A stretch of 64,000 bases of DNA from Emergencia timonensis. Its GTDB lineage: Bacteria; Bacillota; Clostridia; Peptostreptococcales; Anaerovoracaceae. The DNA lies in assembly GCF_900086585.1 (NCBI RefSeq), contig NZ_FLKM01000009.1, forward strand, positions 1,550,001 through 1,614,000, given 5' to 3'. Positions 25,097 through 34,311 of the stretch are shown piece by piece; position 1 is the first letter of the stretch, and each line of letters starts with the position of its first letter. The notes below the pieces were generated by a model. That model was given only the letters and a program-made list of their open reading frames with translations, searched no databases and was not told the origin of the DNA. Position numbers and translations under genes: made by a program.

Positions 25097-26267
25097 ATTA
25101 CTCATACACGACTTGCAGCCGGGGTTTGCACAGAATGGCAATTTTGATGAGATTGTAGAAGATATCGGAACAATTAAGAGCTGTATCGGCTGCTTTACCT
25201 GCTGGATCAAAACGCCCATGGAATGTGTTCTGAAAGACAGTTATGAACACATGGCAGAAAAGCTGGCGGCGTGTGATGAACTGACCATCGTCAGTAAATG
25301 TACCTACGGCGGTCCATCTGCTTATGTCAAAAACGTTTTAGATCGAAGTATTCCTTATATGCATCCTGATTTTGTGATCAAAAACGGCGAGATGCATCAT
25401 AAACAGAGATTTCCGCAGCACATTGCAATGAAAGTTATATTCTACGGAGACGGTCTTTCGGAAACGGAAAAAGAAACTGCTGAAGAATGGTCCGAAGCTA
25501 TGGCGGTGAATTTTGATGCAGCTGCAGTGGAAACTACATTTTGCAGAGATGTTATGGAAGTCTGTCAGATGCTGTCTGAGCAGGGAATCCCACAGGATAC
25601 GATCTGCGATGAAGAGCAAAAGAAAGCCTGCTTACCGCTGAACAGACAAGAAGAAGGCACCATGGCGCTGATCAGTGGCAGTCCCAAGAAGAAGTACAGC
25701 ACTTCGGGACAAATGCTAGAAGAGTTGAAATCTCTCTTGTCCAAAGATCAGGCAGTGACAGAGCTTCGTTTTTCGGACAACGGATTAGCGGAGAATCATC
25801 TGCAGGCTCTCGCAAAAGCGGAGACCTTTGTAATCTCCTTTCCGTTATATGTGGACAGTATCCCGAGTCATCTGCTGCGGTGTCTGACAGAGATAGACAC
25901 TTATTTTGCTGGGCAATCCTGTACTAAATCGGTTTATGCTATCATCAATTGCGGATTTTACGAAGGAGAACAGGCGAAGACCGCTATGAAAATGGTAGAA
26001 AACTGGTGCGTGCGCTGCGGTTTTACTTTTCGAGGCGGCCTCGGCGTCGGCGCAGGGGGCATGTGGCACTCCATCAAAGACGTACCGCCGGGACATGGAC
26101 CGAAGAAAGACTACGGAAAACACCTTTCGGAGTTAGCAGAGAAAATGGAACAACAGGAAGATTATGGATGTGTTTTTACCACAGTCAACTTCCCGCGATT
26201 CGCTTACAAAATGGCTGGAGAGTCTGGATGGAAACAGGCTGCCAAGAAGAACGGAATCACACTGTAG
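25083..26267 (+). CDS. Tandem flavodoxin-like / iron-sulfur flavoprotein fusion
   Basis: 394 aa, SD GGGAG. First half (about 1-175) matches iron-sulfur flavoprotein-type oxidoreductases: CIGCFTCWIKTPMECVLKD gives clustered Cys, followed by SKCTYGGPSAYVKNVLDR; its own N-terminal FMN loop is missing. Second half begins at about residue 195 with ISGSPKKKYSTSGQ, an intact FMN phosphate loop, and continues through a second flavodoxin fold. So this is a two-domain fusion in which only the second half has a complete FMN loop. Coupled to the methyltransferase. Confidence 0.8.
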   Translation: MKVNRLLIHDLQPGFAQNGNFDEIVEDIGTIKSCIGCFTCWIKTPMECVLKDSYEHMAEKLAACDELTIVSKCTYGGPSAYVKNVLDRSIPYMHPDFVIKNGEMHHKQRFPQHIAMKVIFYGDGLSETEKETAEEWSEAMAVNFDAAAVETTFCRDVMEVCQMLSEQGIPQDTICDEEQKKACLPLNRQEEGTMALISGSPKKKYSTSGQMLEELKSLLSKDQAVTELRFSDNGLAENHLQALAKAETFVISFPLYVDSIPSHLLRCLTEIDTYFAGQSCTKSVYAIINCGFYEGEQAKTAMKMVENWCVRCGFTFRGGLGVGAGGMWHSIKDVPPGHGPKKDYGKHLSELAEKMEQQEDYGCVFTTVNFPRFAYKMAGESGWKQAAKKNGITL

Positions 26268-26398
26268 TTTCCATCAATTGCTATCCGGACAGTACATAAA
26301 ATGAGAGGTAAAACTCCTTTTGCTATGATACAATGTTCTTACCTACAGAGCTTAGAGCTTATGGTGCAATAAAATATCATGAAAAAAGGGGAAAGACC

Positions 26399-27262
26399 AT
26401 GAAATGGAATGAAAAACTGCAGAGGATCATCGACTATGTGGAACTGCATCTGCAGAGGAAGCAGGAGAAGGTTGATATGGCGGAAATCCAGCGGATCGCT
26501 GGCTGCTCCGGTTCTTTTTTTCAAAAAGTATTTTCCTATACTACAGGCATCAGTTTTGCCGAATATCTTCGCTTTCGGAAGATGACTTTGGCTGGTTATG
26601 ATTTGCAGAGCAGCGATATCAAAATCATCGACTTGAGCTACCGATACGGCTACGATTCACCGACATCCTTTACCAGGGCGTTTCAGCAGTTTCACGGCGT
26701 TTCGCCAAAAGATTCAAGGGCTGCCGGTGCTAAGCTGCGAGTATTTCCAAAGATGCAAATTGCTTGCGAAGAACAGTATGCGTGGGAAATCAGACGGATG
26801 CCGGAACTGCGCATGGTCGGTAAAAGCATCACAATTACTAGAGACGACGAGCACAATGCTACAAAGATACCTGGGTTTTGGAATACATGCCAAAGGGATG
26901 GCAGTTTTTCAACAATGATCGCCATGGATCAGGGAAATCCCAAAGGGCTGTTCGGTCTCTTTGAGTCCTGCGACGAAGGCGCAGAGGAAGAGCAGTATTT
27001 CATCATGACAGCCACCGACTATGAGACACCGGAGGGTTTTGTTGAGAAACTGCTGCCAGCCTCCACTTGGGCCGTATTCGACTGCATCGGCAGCGTTCCA
27101 ACTGCCATCCAGAAAGGATGGAGGTATTTGGAGCAGGAGTGGATTGTAAAATATCCATTTCGCCATGGCGCTCTCCCCGAAATTGAATGGTATAGCGACG
27201 GAAATCCATATGCCAGAGACTATCTGAGTCAGATATGGATTCCGATTATAGAGGAGGAATGA
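26399..27262 (+). CDS. AraC family regulator with GyrI-like effector domain
   Basis: 287 aa from ATG 26399 (SD AAGGGGAAAG). N-terminal AraC double HTH (about 1-110: VDMAEIQRIAGCSGSFFQKVFSYTTG, then DLSYRYGYDSPTSFTRAFQQFHGVSP). C-terminal ~160 residues resemble the GyrI/BacR small-molecule domain (RMVGKSITITR, WAVFDCIGSVPTAIQKGWRYLEQEW). An extended -10 (TGA-TACAAT, 26326-26334) precedes it. The ASCH-like gene follows 4 bp later. Confidence 0.92.
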   Translation: MKWNEKLQRIIDYVELHLQRKQEKVDMAEIQRIAGCSGSFFQKVFSYTTGISFAEYLRFRKMTLAGYDLQSSDIKIIDLSYRYGYDSPTSFTRAFQQFHGVSPKDSRAAGAKLRVFPKMQIACEEQYAWEIRRMPELRMVGKSITITRDDEHNATKIPGFWNTCQRDGSFSTMIAMDQGNPKGLFGLFESCDEGAEEEQYFIMTATDYETPEGFVEKLLPASTWAVFDCIGSVPTAIQKGWRYLEQEWIVKYPFRHGALPEIEWYSDGNPYARDYLSQIWIPIIEEE

Positions 27263-27266
27263 TAAA

Positions 27267-27737
27267 ATGGTGCATTTAGTATATTGTGATAATACGGGCA
27301 AAAAAGGGGAACGAGTGCTGGATAAAATTCTGAATGGGACGAAGACCATGGTAGTGCGGGGTGCTGCTGGAAGAAAAATTCCTCACAGCAGAGTCTTTGC
27401 CGGTGAGACCCTATACTTTATGGAAAAGGGGAGTCTCAAGATCACGGCTTCTGCGAAGGTGAAGGACGTGAAAAATTATGTAAAGCTTACAGACGAAGAG
27501 ATTACAGCTGTGCTGGAAGAAAATCAGCCAAAACTCAACTTATCTGAAAAGCAGAAAACCCGTTGGCACAAGAAATGTCTCTGCCTTGTGGAATTTGAAA
27601 ATGTACAAGCGATAGAGCCGATGGACTTTGATCACCAGGGCAACATGGACGACTGGCTCATCATCGAAAAAATCGAGGATGTCGTCGTGGGTACGAGCAT
27701 TGACTACAATTATGAAAAGTCTAAGTTCAAGAAATAA
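27267..27737 (+). CDS. ASCH/PUA-like domain protein
   Basis: 156 aa, SD GAGGAA inside the end of the AraC gene. DKILNGTKTMVVRGAAGRK followed by VFAGETLYFMEKGSLKITASAKVK resembles the beta-barrel of ASCH domains, which are proposed RNA- or nucleotide-binding modules. The remainder is unassigned. Co-transcribed with the AraC regulator. Confidence 0.65.
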   Translation: MVHLVYCDNTGKKGERVLDKILNGTKTMVVRGAAGRKIPHSRVFAGETLYFMEKGSLKITASAKVKDVKNYVKLTDEEITAVLEENQPKLNLSEKQKTRWHKKCLCLVEFENVQAIEPMDFDHQGNMDDWLIIEKIEDVVVGTSIDYNYEKSKFKK

Positions 27738-27745
27738 TCGAGTCC

Positions 27746-27774
27746 TTGTCTTCAAACTGAACTTTTGATATAAT
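27746..27774 (+). promoter_or_regulatory. Promoter of first nhaC-like gene
   Basis: TTGTCT, 17 bp, TATAAT; 36 bp upstream of the ATG. Confidence 0.75.
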
Positions 27775-27810
27775 TTTCTGTATTAGAAAACGATTTGGAG
27801 GTTTGAAGAG

Positions 27811-29160
27811 ATGGAATACGGTCTGATTGCGTGCATTCCGATGATCGTCCTGATTGTCGGGGCGCTGGTAACAAAACGAATTGCGGAAATGATGGTACTC
27901 GCTTCCTTCATTGCCGCAATTTTGGTATATAAGGAACAATTTTTTACCGGCTATATCGAACTGATGTATGGTGTTCTGTCAACGCGTTCCTACCAGTTTG
28001 TACTGATCGTTTTGATGGGATTCGGCGGTATGATCAGGCTGCTGCAGCATTCCGGAGCCATCGTCGGTTTTGGAAATCTGCTGACTAAAGGCGCAAAAGG
28101 GCAAAAGCGAACCTTGATGACTGCCTGGATCATGTCCTTTTTGATTTTTGTCGACAACTATCTGAGCACACTGACCATCTCTTTTTCTATGAGAGAAGTG
28201 ACCGATCGAAACAAAATTCCCAGGGAACATCTGGCTTTTCAGGTCAGCACCATGGCATGCTGCCTATGTGCGCTGATTCCTTTCTCCAGTTGGACGGCCT
28301 ATACGGTAGGGCTGATTTCAGAGCATGGTCTGACCTTTGCTGATTACACAGCAGCGATTCCTTACATGTTCTATCCCCTCATCATCGTCATAACCTGTAT
28401 TTTGCTCGATGCCGGCATGTTACCGAAGATTGGCGCTCTCAAAGAGTCCTATGACAGAGTGGCTGGCGCAGGTCCTGTGGTGATTACTGAAGAATCCGGA
28501 ACATCCATGGTAGATATGGAAATGCCGGAGGAGGACAAGGAAACTTCGCCGCTGAATATCATCATTCCCATCGTCACCTTTATCGCGGTATCCCTATACT
28601 TTGACAATGACTTGACCTGCGGTATATTTGCGGCCATCGGGGTGCAGGCGGTCTTGTATCTGGCGCAGAAGATCATGACATTGACGGAATTTGTAAATCA
28701 CATATTTGACGGCGCAAAATCCATGACAAACCTGGCCATCGTCATCTGTTTTGCCTACATGCTCAGTTCAGCCAACGAATCCCTGGGTTTTCTGGAATTC
28801 CTGATTGGCGGCATCAGCAGTATGGTATCTCCAAAACTGCTGCTGGCTTTGATTTTTCTCGTCGTGGGCTTTGCTGTCTTTGCCACAGCAGGATACTGGA
28901 GCATACAAGTTATCGCTATTCCGATCTTCATACCCCTGGCGCTTTCCATGGGCGTCAATCCTTCCCTGGCCATTGCAGCAGTGATGTCAGGCATCGTCTT
29001 TGGATGCAATATCTGCTTCTATGTGGATACGGTGTTCATGACCTCTGCAGGAACCGGCGTTTCCAATCTGCGGCAGATCAAAGTGACGGCGCCCTATGCC
29101 ATTGCCGGGGCGGTCCTTACGGTAATCGGGTATCTTATCGTCGGAATTTTTGTAATATAA
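27811..29160 (+). CDS. NhaC family Na+/H+ antiporter-like transporter
   Basis: 449 aa with 11-12 hydrophobic segments, SD GGAGG. NhaC-superfamily features: MSFLIFVDNYLSTLTISFSMREV (about 109-131) with the conserved FxDxY-like membrane Asp, repeated in the second half by FGCNICFYVDTVFM. Members exchange Na+ or H+ against organic acids or amino acids as well as simple cations. Followed 30 bp later by a PucR regulator. Confidence 0.88.
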   Translation: MEYGLIACIPMIVLIVGALVTKRIAEMMVLASFIAAILVYKEQFFTGYIELMYGVLSTRSYQFVLIVLMGFGGMIRLLQHSGAIVGFGNLLTKGAKGQKRTLMTAWIMSFLIFVDNYLSTLTISFSMREVTDRNKIPREHLAFQVSTMACCLCALIPFSSWTAYTVGLISEHGLTFADYTAAIPYMFYPLIIVITCILLDAGMLPKIGALKESYDRVAGAGPVVITEESGTSMVDMEMPEEDKETSPLNIIIPIVTFIAVSLYFDNDLTCGIFAAIGVQAVLYLAQKIMTLTEFVNHIFDGAKSMTNLAIVICFAYMLSSANESLGFLEFLIGGISSMVSPKLLLALIFLVVGFAVFATAGYWSIQVIAIPIFIPLALSMGVNPSLAIAAVMSGIVFGCNICFYVDTVFMTSAGTGVSNLRQIKVTAPYAIAGAVLTVIGYLIVGIFVI

Positions 29161-29190
29161 CTAGTTAAAAACGAAAAGCAAGGAGAGATT

Positions 29191-30339
29191 ATGGCACTCA
29201 AAGTCAGAGAGATTCCAGATTTAATGGATAAAAATAAAATTACGTTAGTTGCAGGCAGAAATGGTCTCGAAAGAGATATCTTTTCAGTGGGCATTGCCGA
29301 TTATGAATTTTTAGATGGGTTTGACTACAGTGTTGAGGATGAGTTTGAGCCGGATTGTTTTGTCATATCCAGTCTGATTTTCGCACAGGGGCACCCGGAG
29401 AAAATCCTTTATGCATTGAAGATTCTTTTTCATAGCGGTGTATCAGGTCTTGCTTTTAAAGAGGCTCTTTTTCAGAAACTGCCGCCGGAAGCAATCTCTT
29501 TCGCGAATGCCAATGATTTTCCTATTTTTTCTTTTCGCAAAGACGTGCACTCTGAGGATTTTATTTTTCAGATTACAGAGGCTGTGCTGAAAGACGATCA
29601 CCAATTGTTGTCTGAAGAGAATTTGGAGCTGATGATTCAAAAGAGACTTTCAAATTACGACTTACAGAAAATAACTCGTGGCATTTCACTCATTCTAAAG
29701 CGCTATGCGATGGCGGCATATATTACTTCTATGGATAGTATGAATATCGGCCGTATCCTGCGCAGTGTCTATATGAGTAAACAGATTCGATCAAAAGCGA
29801 TAATGGCAAGATACGGAGATGGGATTTTTCTCATCGTAACCGGGCAGGCAAAGGATGAAAAACAGTTTGACATTTTGATGAAAAATGTTTTAGAAAGCTG
29901 TCCAATCGATGCAGACAAAATCAGTATTTATCAAAGCAGTATACATTCTGCCCATGAAGAACTTGATGATTGTATTCGTGAAAGTTATCATGCATATACC
30001 GCCAGTGCAGCTTCTGGGAAAAAGTTCGAGAGCTATAGCAAAATCGGCACGTACAGTTATTTGATCCCTCTTCTTGAAAGCACTGCGTTAGAAAGCTTTT
30101 CTAAGAGAATATCTGATGCAATTGCAGATAAAAAGGAGCTGCTTGAGACTGCAGAAGCTTTTATTCTGAAAGGGGGAGAAGTAGCCGCAGCCGCTGCGGA
30201 GTGCGGCTGCCATCTGAATACCATACGCTACCGTCTGGGCCGGATACGTGAGATTACAGGAATGGAAGAGATGACGGACTTTGAGTTCTACGAAGCCTTG
30301 TCGACCGCAATCAAGGTTCGCTGCCTGAAAGATTTGTAG
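29191..30339 (+). CDS. PucR/CdaR family transcriptional regulator
   Basis: 382 aa, SD AAGGAGAG. N-terminal PucR domain (about 1-125: VREIPDLMDKNKITLVAGRNGLERD is the typical start). Middle GGDEF-like/CdaR region. C-terminal HTH_30 with GGEVAAAAAECGCHLNTIRYRLGRIREITG (about 324-353). PucR regulators control nitrogen-compound and amino-acid catabolism. Placed between two NhaC-type transporters and upstream of an ammonia-lyase, which it probably controls. Confidence 0.93.
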   Translation: MALKVREIPDLMDKNKITLVAGRNGLERDIFSVGIADYEFLDGFDYSVEDEFEPDCFVISSLIFAQGHPEKILYALKILFHSGVSGLAFKEALFQKLPPEAISFANANDFPIFSFRKDVHSEDFIFQITEAVLKDDHQLLSEENLELMIQKRLSNYDLQKITRGISLILKRYAMAAYITSMDSMNIGRILRSVYMSKQIRSKAIMARYGDGIFLIVTGQAKDEKQFDILMKNVLESCPIDADKISIYQSSIHSAHEELDDCIRESYHAYTASAASGKKFESYSKIGTYSYLIPLLESTALESFSKRISDAIADKKELLETAEAFILKGGEVAAAAAECGCHLNTIRYRLGRIREITGMEEMTDFEFYEALSTAIKVRCLKDL

Positions 30340-30440
30340 GAAACACAAAAACTGATTTGTCTGCTTTGTGAATCGTATAAAAAAGACATTGAATATTCCG
30401 ATTATAATATGGTTAAACAGTTATAAAGGAGGATATTCAA

Positions 30441-32033
30441 ATGGATTATGGAATAATCAGTTTACTTCCGGCAGTCATAGCCATAGGTTTGGCGATTGCA
30501 ACAAGGCAGGTTGTCATATCCCTGCTGACAGGCGTGTTTGTCGGCGCCCTGATTATCGACAATGGAAATGTTGTCAACGCATTTATGGATACTTTTGCAA
30601 CCTATGTCACAGGTGCAATTACAGATGCCAGTCACGCTTCCATTTTGATCTTCACTTTGACCATTGCAGGCATGGTAGCGATTTTAAATCTGACTGGTGG
30701 AACCAGTGCCATTGCCGCTTCCCTGAGCAAAAGGGTAAAGTCTTCTCGTGGTGCACAGGTAATCACTTCGCTGATTGGCTGTCTTGTATTCTTTGACGAC
30801 TATGCAAATATTCTTATCGTAGGTCCAACGATGCAGCCACTTTGTGACAGGCTGCACGTATCTAGGGAAAAGTTGACGTATATCGTACATACCACAGCCG
30901 GCATTGTAGCGGGTATTGCACTGATGACCACCTGGATTGGCTTTGAGATTGGCCTCGTAACGGATGCATTTAGCAATATGGGATATGAAAACGTCAATGG
31001 CTTTATGATGATTGTAAAAAACATCTCATATATGTTTTACAACATCATGGCCATCATCATTTCTTTTGCGGTGGCACTGATGATGCGTGACTTCGGCCCA
31101 ATGTATAAGGCTGAACGAGCTGCAAGACTGGGGAAAAAACTGGAGCCAGGTGATTCATCAAAAAACGTTGCCGAGGATAACACTGTTGAGATTGGGGAAA
31201 ATGGAAAAGTTTGGTATGCGCTAGTTCCAATTTTAACGATGGTGCTTACAATCTTCTTTGGCATTTGGTACAGTGGTGCAAAGAGCCTGGGCAGTGATGT
31301 CGATCCGTTTACACTGACTGGCTTCAGAGATTGTATCGGGGAAGCTGACCCGATGCCGCCAATTGTATGGGCAGCCATGTTGTCAACCCTGGTGGCTTCT
31401 GTAATTGCAAAAATATTTGTAAAAGTTCCTATTAAGAAAGTCTATAGCACATGGCTCAGTGGATTCTTTGGCTTATGTGAAGTGGGTATCGTCATTGTCA
31501 TAGCCTGGTCTCTGGGAATGGTAATTACAGATCTGCACACTGCTGATTTCTTGGTAGGCATCGTGTCAGACGGTGTTGCTGTCGGCGTTCTGCCAGCATG
31601 TGTTTTCTTGATTTCCTGCATTATTTCCTTCTGTTCAGGAACATCCTGGGGAACGATGCCAATTGTATTCCCAATCGCCATTCCTTTGGTGGCTGCTTTT
31701 GTGGAGGATCCTGCCAACTCTCACCTTGTAATTGCAACGATTGCGGCAGTTCTATCGGGAAGCACCTTTGGCGATCAGACCTCACCGATTTCAGATTCTT
31801 CGATTTTGTCATCGGCAACTTCGGGATGTGATGTGATTTCTCATGTCAAAACACAGATTCCATATGCACTGGTTCCGGCCAGCATTGCATTCATTGGCTA
31901 TCTGCTGATTGGATTTATGGACATCGGTGCTTTATTGCCTCTGATTGGCGGTGCGGCTGTCGTGCTTCTCATCGTGCGCTTTGTGGGAAAATCCACGGAC
32001 CCTAAGGATCTTTTAGAAAGTGAACAGCGCTAG
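30441..32033 (+). CDS. NhaC family Na+/H+ antiporter-like transporter, long form
   Basis: 530 aa polytopic, SD AAAGGAGG. Contains SLIGCLVFFDDYANILIVGPTMQPL with the intramembrane Asp pair, a long central loop, and FCSGTSWGTMPIVFPIAIPL plus GSTFGDQTSPISDSSILSS in the second repeat, all NhaC-family motifs. A TATAAT box lies at 30403-30408. The ammonia-lyase gene follows within 20 bp, so the natural substrate may be an amino acid such as serine or threonine taken up with Na+ or exchanged; this is inference. Confidence 0.92.
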   Translation: MDYGIISLLPAVIAIGLAIATRQVVISLLTGVFVGALIIDNGNVVNAFMDTFATYVTGAITDASHASILIFTLTIAGMVAILNLTGGTSAIAASLSKRVKSSRGAQVITSLIGCLVFFDDYANILIVGPTMQPLCDRLHVSREKLTYIVHTTAGIVAGIALMTTWIGFEIGLVTDAFSNMGYENVNGFMMIVKNISYMFYNIMAIIISFAVALMMRDFGPMYKAERAARLGKKLEPGDSSKNVAEDNTVEIGENGKVWYALVPILTMVLTIFFGIWYSGAKSLGSDVDPFTLTGFRDCIGEADPMPPIVWAAMLSTLVASVIAKIFVKVPIKKVYSTWLSGFFGLCEVGIVIVIAWSLGMVITDLHTADFLVGIVSDGVAVGVLPACVFLISCIISFCSGTSWGTMPIVFPIAIPLVAAFVEDPANSHLVIATIAAVLSGSTFGDQTSPISDSSILSSATSGCDVISHVKTQIPYALVPASIAFIGYLLIGFMDIGALLPLIGGAAVVLLIVRFVGKSTDPKDLLESEQR

Positions 32034-32050
32034 AAAGGATGGGTGCGGTG

Positions 32051-33022
32051 ATGAATCAGTTCACATCTACGGATGTAGTAGATGCATATGCAAGAATTGC
32101 AAATCTAATTTATCAGACTCCACTGGAGGAAGCGCTCTATTTGGGTGATGGCAGCAGGAAGTATTATTTTAAGCTGGAATGTCAGCAGAAGAAGGTAAAG
32201 GCGTTCAAACTTCGCGGTGCGCTGAATAAAATGGCGACCTTGACAGATGAGGAGAAGAGTAAGGGCGTTGCGACGATTTCCTCTGGAAATCATGGAGCTG
32301 CAGTGAGTTATGGAGCAAGCCTCATGAATATTGAAAAAGCTGTTATCGTCGTTCCGGAAAATTGTCCGCAGTCAAAGGTGGATAAGATCAGAAGATATGG
32401 CGGGCAGGTTGTGAAGCTAGGCCGGAATTATGATGAAGCCCATCATCTGGGTCTGCAGTACATCGAAAATCAACAGATGACTTATGTCGATTCCTATGAC
32501 AAGGATCCTTTGGTATATGCAGGGCAGGGCACAGTAGCTTTGGAAATACTGAAGCAAAATCGCGAAATTGACACCATTGTTGCCCCAGTAGGCGGTGGTT
32601 CCCTGATCACGGGTACGGCTGTGATTGCGAAGTCTATAAATCCGGATATTCGCATCATCGGCGTTCAGACTGAAGCCTGTCCTGCTATGATTCGCTCCAT
32701 CGAGGACAAATGCTGTTATAGAGAATACCCGATGCTCGAAGAGTCGGTTTGTGACAGCCTGGTAGGCGGTGTGGGAGAACTTGCCTATGCCATGCTCCCT
32801 CAGCATTTGAGTGGTATGATTTCTGTTAGCGAAGAATCCATTCGCCGTGCTGCCAAATACATGATGTCAAGAGAAAAAATCATCGTTGAAGGAGGGAGCG
32901 CTACGGTGGCCGCTGCCGTGATGGAACATCCCGAAGAGGTGGGGGGCAAAAATGTAGCTCTCATCATGAGTGGCGGAAATATCGACGAAGACCTTATGAT
33001 AAAGCTCCTTTGTGAAGCATAG
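32051..33022 (+). CDS. PLP-dependent serine/threonine ammonia-lyase family protein
   Basis: 323 aa from ATG 32051 (ATG 32039 is too close to the GAAAGGA SD). Fold-type II PLP enzyme: KAFKLRGALNKM with the Schiff-base Lys (about 54), ISSGNHGAAVSYGA for substrate binding, PVGGGSLITG for the PLP phosphate, and MSGGNID near the end. No ACT regulatory domain, so it is the catabolic (TdcB or hydroxyaspartate-lyase) size. Converts Thr/Ser or a relative to 2-oxo acid plus ammonia. Coupled with the NhaC-like transporter. Confidence 0.92.
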   Translation: MNQFTSTDVVDAYARIANLIYQTPLEEALYLGDGSRKYYFKLECQQKKVKAFKLRGALNKMATLTDEEKSKGVATISSGNHGAAVSYGASLMNIEKAVIVVPENCPQSKVDKIRRYGGQVVKLGRNYDEAHHLGLQYIENQQMTYVDSYDKDPLVYAGQGTVALEILKQNREIDTIVAPVGGGSLITGTAVIAKSINPDIRIIGVQTEACPAMIRSIEDKCCYREYPMLEESVCDSLVGGVGELAYAMLPQHLSGMISVSEESIRRAAKYMMSREKIIVEGGSATVAAAVMEHPEEVGGKNVALIMSGGNIDEDLMIKLLCEA

Positions 33023-33063
33023 ACATCAATCGAACCTAAAGCGGGTGTTTGCTTAAAATAGTA

Positions 33064-33110
33064 CGAGCTGCCAGTTCCGATGAATGCCATCGAAACCGGC
33101 AGCTCGTTTT
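33064..33110. terminator. Terminator between ammonia-lyase and azlD
   Basis: CGAGCTGCC / GGCAGCTCG outer stem and a CGATG/CATCG inner stem, followed by TTTT. It serves both convergent transcripts. Confidence 0.88.
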
Positions 33111-33116
33111 GATTGA

Positions 33117-33425
33117 TTATAGAAAGAATGCTTCCACTGCGTAGACAGCGATACAGGAGGATAGTGCCACCTTGAACAGGTTGCCGTCGATCCAGGCGAC
33201 GATGATTGCAGTAACGAAGGCCACGGTTCCCGAAATCCAGCTGCTGGTAGCAGAGATGATTGCCGGAAAGGTCATGACCGAAAGGGTCACATAAGGTACA
33301 TAATAGAGGAAAGAACGAATAAATCGATTCTTAATTTCTTTCTGTATCAGAGTGAGTGGCAGGGCGCGGATGGCGAAGATGGTCAGTGCCGCCACCAGCA
33401 AGTAGATATAGGTATTATTGCTCAC
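33117..33425 (-). CDS. azlD: Branched-chain amino acid export subunit AzlD
   Basis: 102 aa, four hydrophobic segments, with the AzlD pattern IRALPLTLIQKEIKNRFIRSFLYYVPYVTLSVMTFPAI. Overlaps azlC by 4 bp. Together AzlCD (LIV-E family) exports branched-chain amino acids or analogues. Confidence 0.93.
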   Translation of the reverse strand: MSNNTYIYLLVAALTIFAIRALPLTLIQKEIKNRFIRSFLYYVPYVTLSVMTFPAIISATSSWISGTVAFVTAIIVAWIDGNLFKVALSSCIAVYAVEAFFL

Positions 33426-34195
33426 CGCTGCACCTCCTCTTCGTCCTCAGCAAGCTTCTGCCCCAGTTCTTCGTGAGTCTCTGCCTCGTCCAGCTGTCTG
33501 TCGTCTACAGGGCGGACGATGGCAGCAATGGATGCGATGACGATGGTCAAAATGATGATCCTGGTGCTGGCTGCAAAATCTTTGATAAAAGGCATCGTGG
33601 AAAAACCCAGGCTGCCGATCATAGAAATCACCACCACTGCGGCGATGGTCTTGTCCTTCTTTGACGGAGGAATGACCACGGCCAGGAACATGCCGTAGAG
33701 CGCTACGCTGAGGGCGCTGGACAGGCTGCCCGGCAAGATGTTTCCGATGGCGGCGCCGAGCACCGTGCCAAGAATCCATCCCGGAGATGCGATGGTGGCC
33801 GCACCGAAATTATAGAATGGATTCAGGGGTTCTTTTTTGGAGACAGAGATACCGAAGATTTCGTCTGTGACAAAGTAGCCCAGGAGGAGCCGCTTTGGCA
33901 GAGAAGTGTCTCTGTCGATTTTCTGTGATAAGGAGCAGGCCATCAAAAAATAGCGCATATTGATGACAAGCTGTGTGATAATCATGGACAGATATCCCGA
34001 TTGGCCTGCGATGACGGTAAGCACTGCAAATTCGCCGGCGGACGCGTGCATGGTTGCAGACATCAGTCCCGCTTGGAAAGCTGTCAGCCCCATGGCCTTG
34101 GCAGCGATGCCTAAGGTAAAGCCTACAGCAAAATACCCCAGGGAAATCGGGGTTCCATCTCTCAGTCCTTGTAAGTAGTTTTTCTTGTTTTGCAT
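33422..34195 (-). CDS. azlC: Branched-chain amino acid export permease AzlC
   Basis: 257 aa. GLRDGTPISLGYFAVGFTLGIAAKAMGLTAFQAGLMSATMHASAGEF is the AzlC N-terminal signature, followed by NMRYFLMACSLS and GYFVTDEIFGIS. The C-terminus has an acidic extension (about 230-257, Glu/Asp-rich) longer than in typical AzlC. First gene of azlCD; SD AGAGGCG. Confidence 0.93.
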   Translation of the reverse strand: MQNKKNYLQGLRDGTPISLGYFAVGFTLGIAAKAMGLTAFQAGLMSATMHASAGEFAVLTVIAGQSGYLSMIITQLVINMRYFLMACSLSQKIDRDTSLPKRLLLGYFVTDEIFGISVSKKEPLNPFYNFGAATIASPGWILGTVLGAAIGNILPGSLSSALSVALYGMFLAVVIPPSKKDKTIAAVVVISMIGSLGFSTMPFIKDFAASTRIIILTIVIASIAAIVRPVDDRQLDEAETHEELGQKLAEDEEEVQR

Positions 34196-34311
34196 AATTA
34201 AAATCGCCTCTTTAGTTTTGTATGTCGTATACTATTGTAATATATCTTTTTGGCGTAGTAAACCGATAATTCACAGTATTTCTGTAAGATTTTTTGTGCA
34301 GGCGTCAGGCT

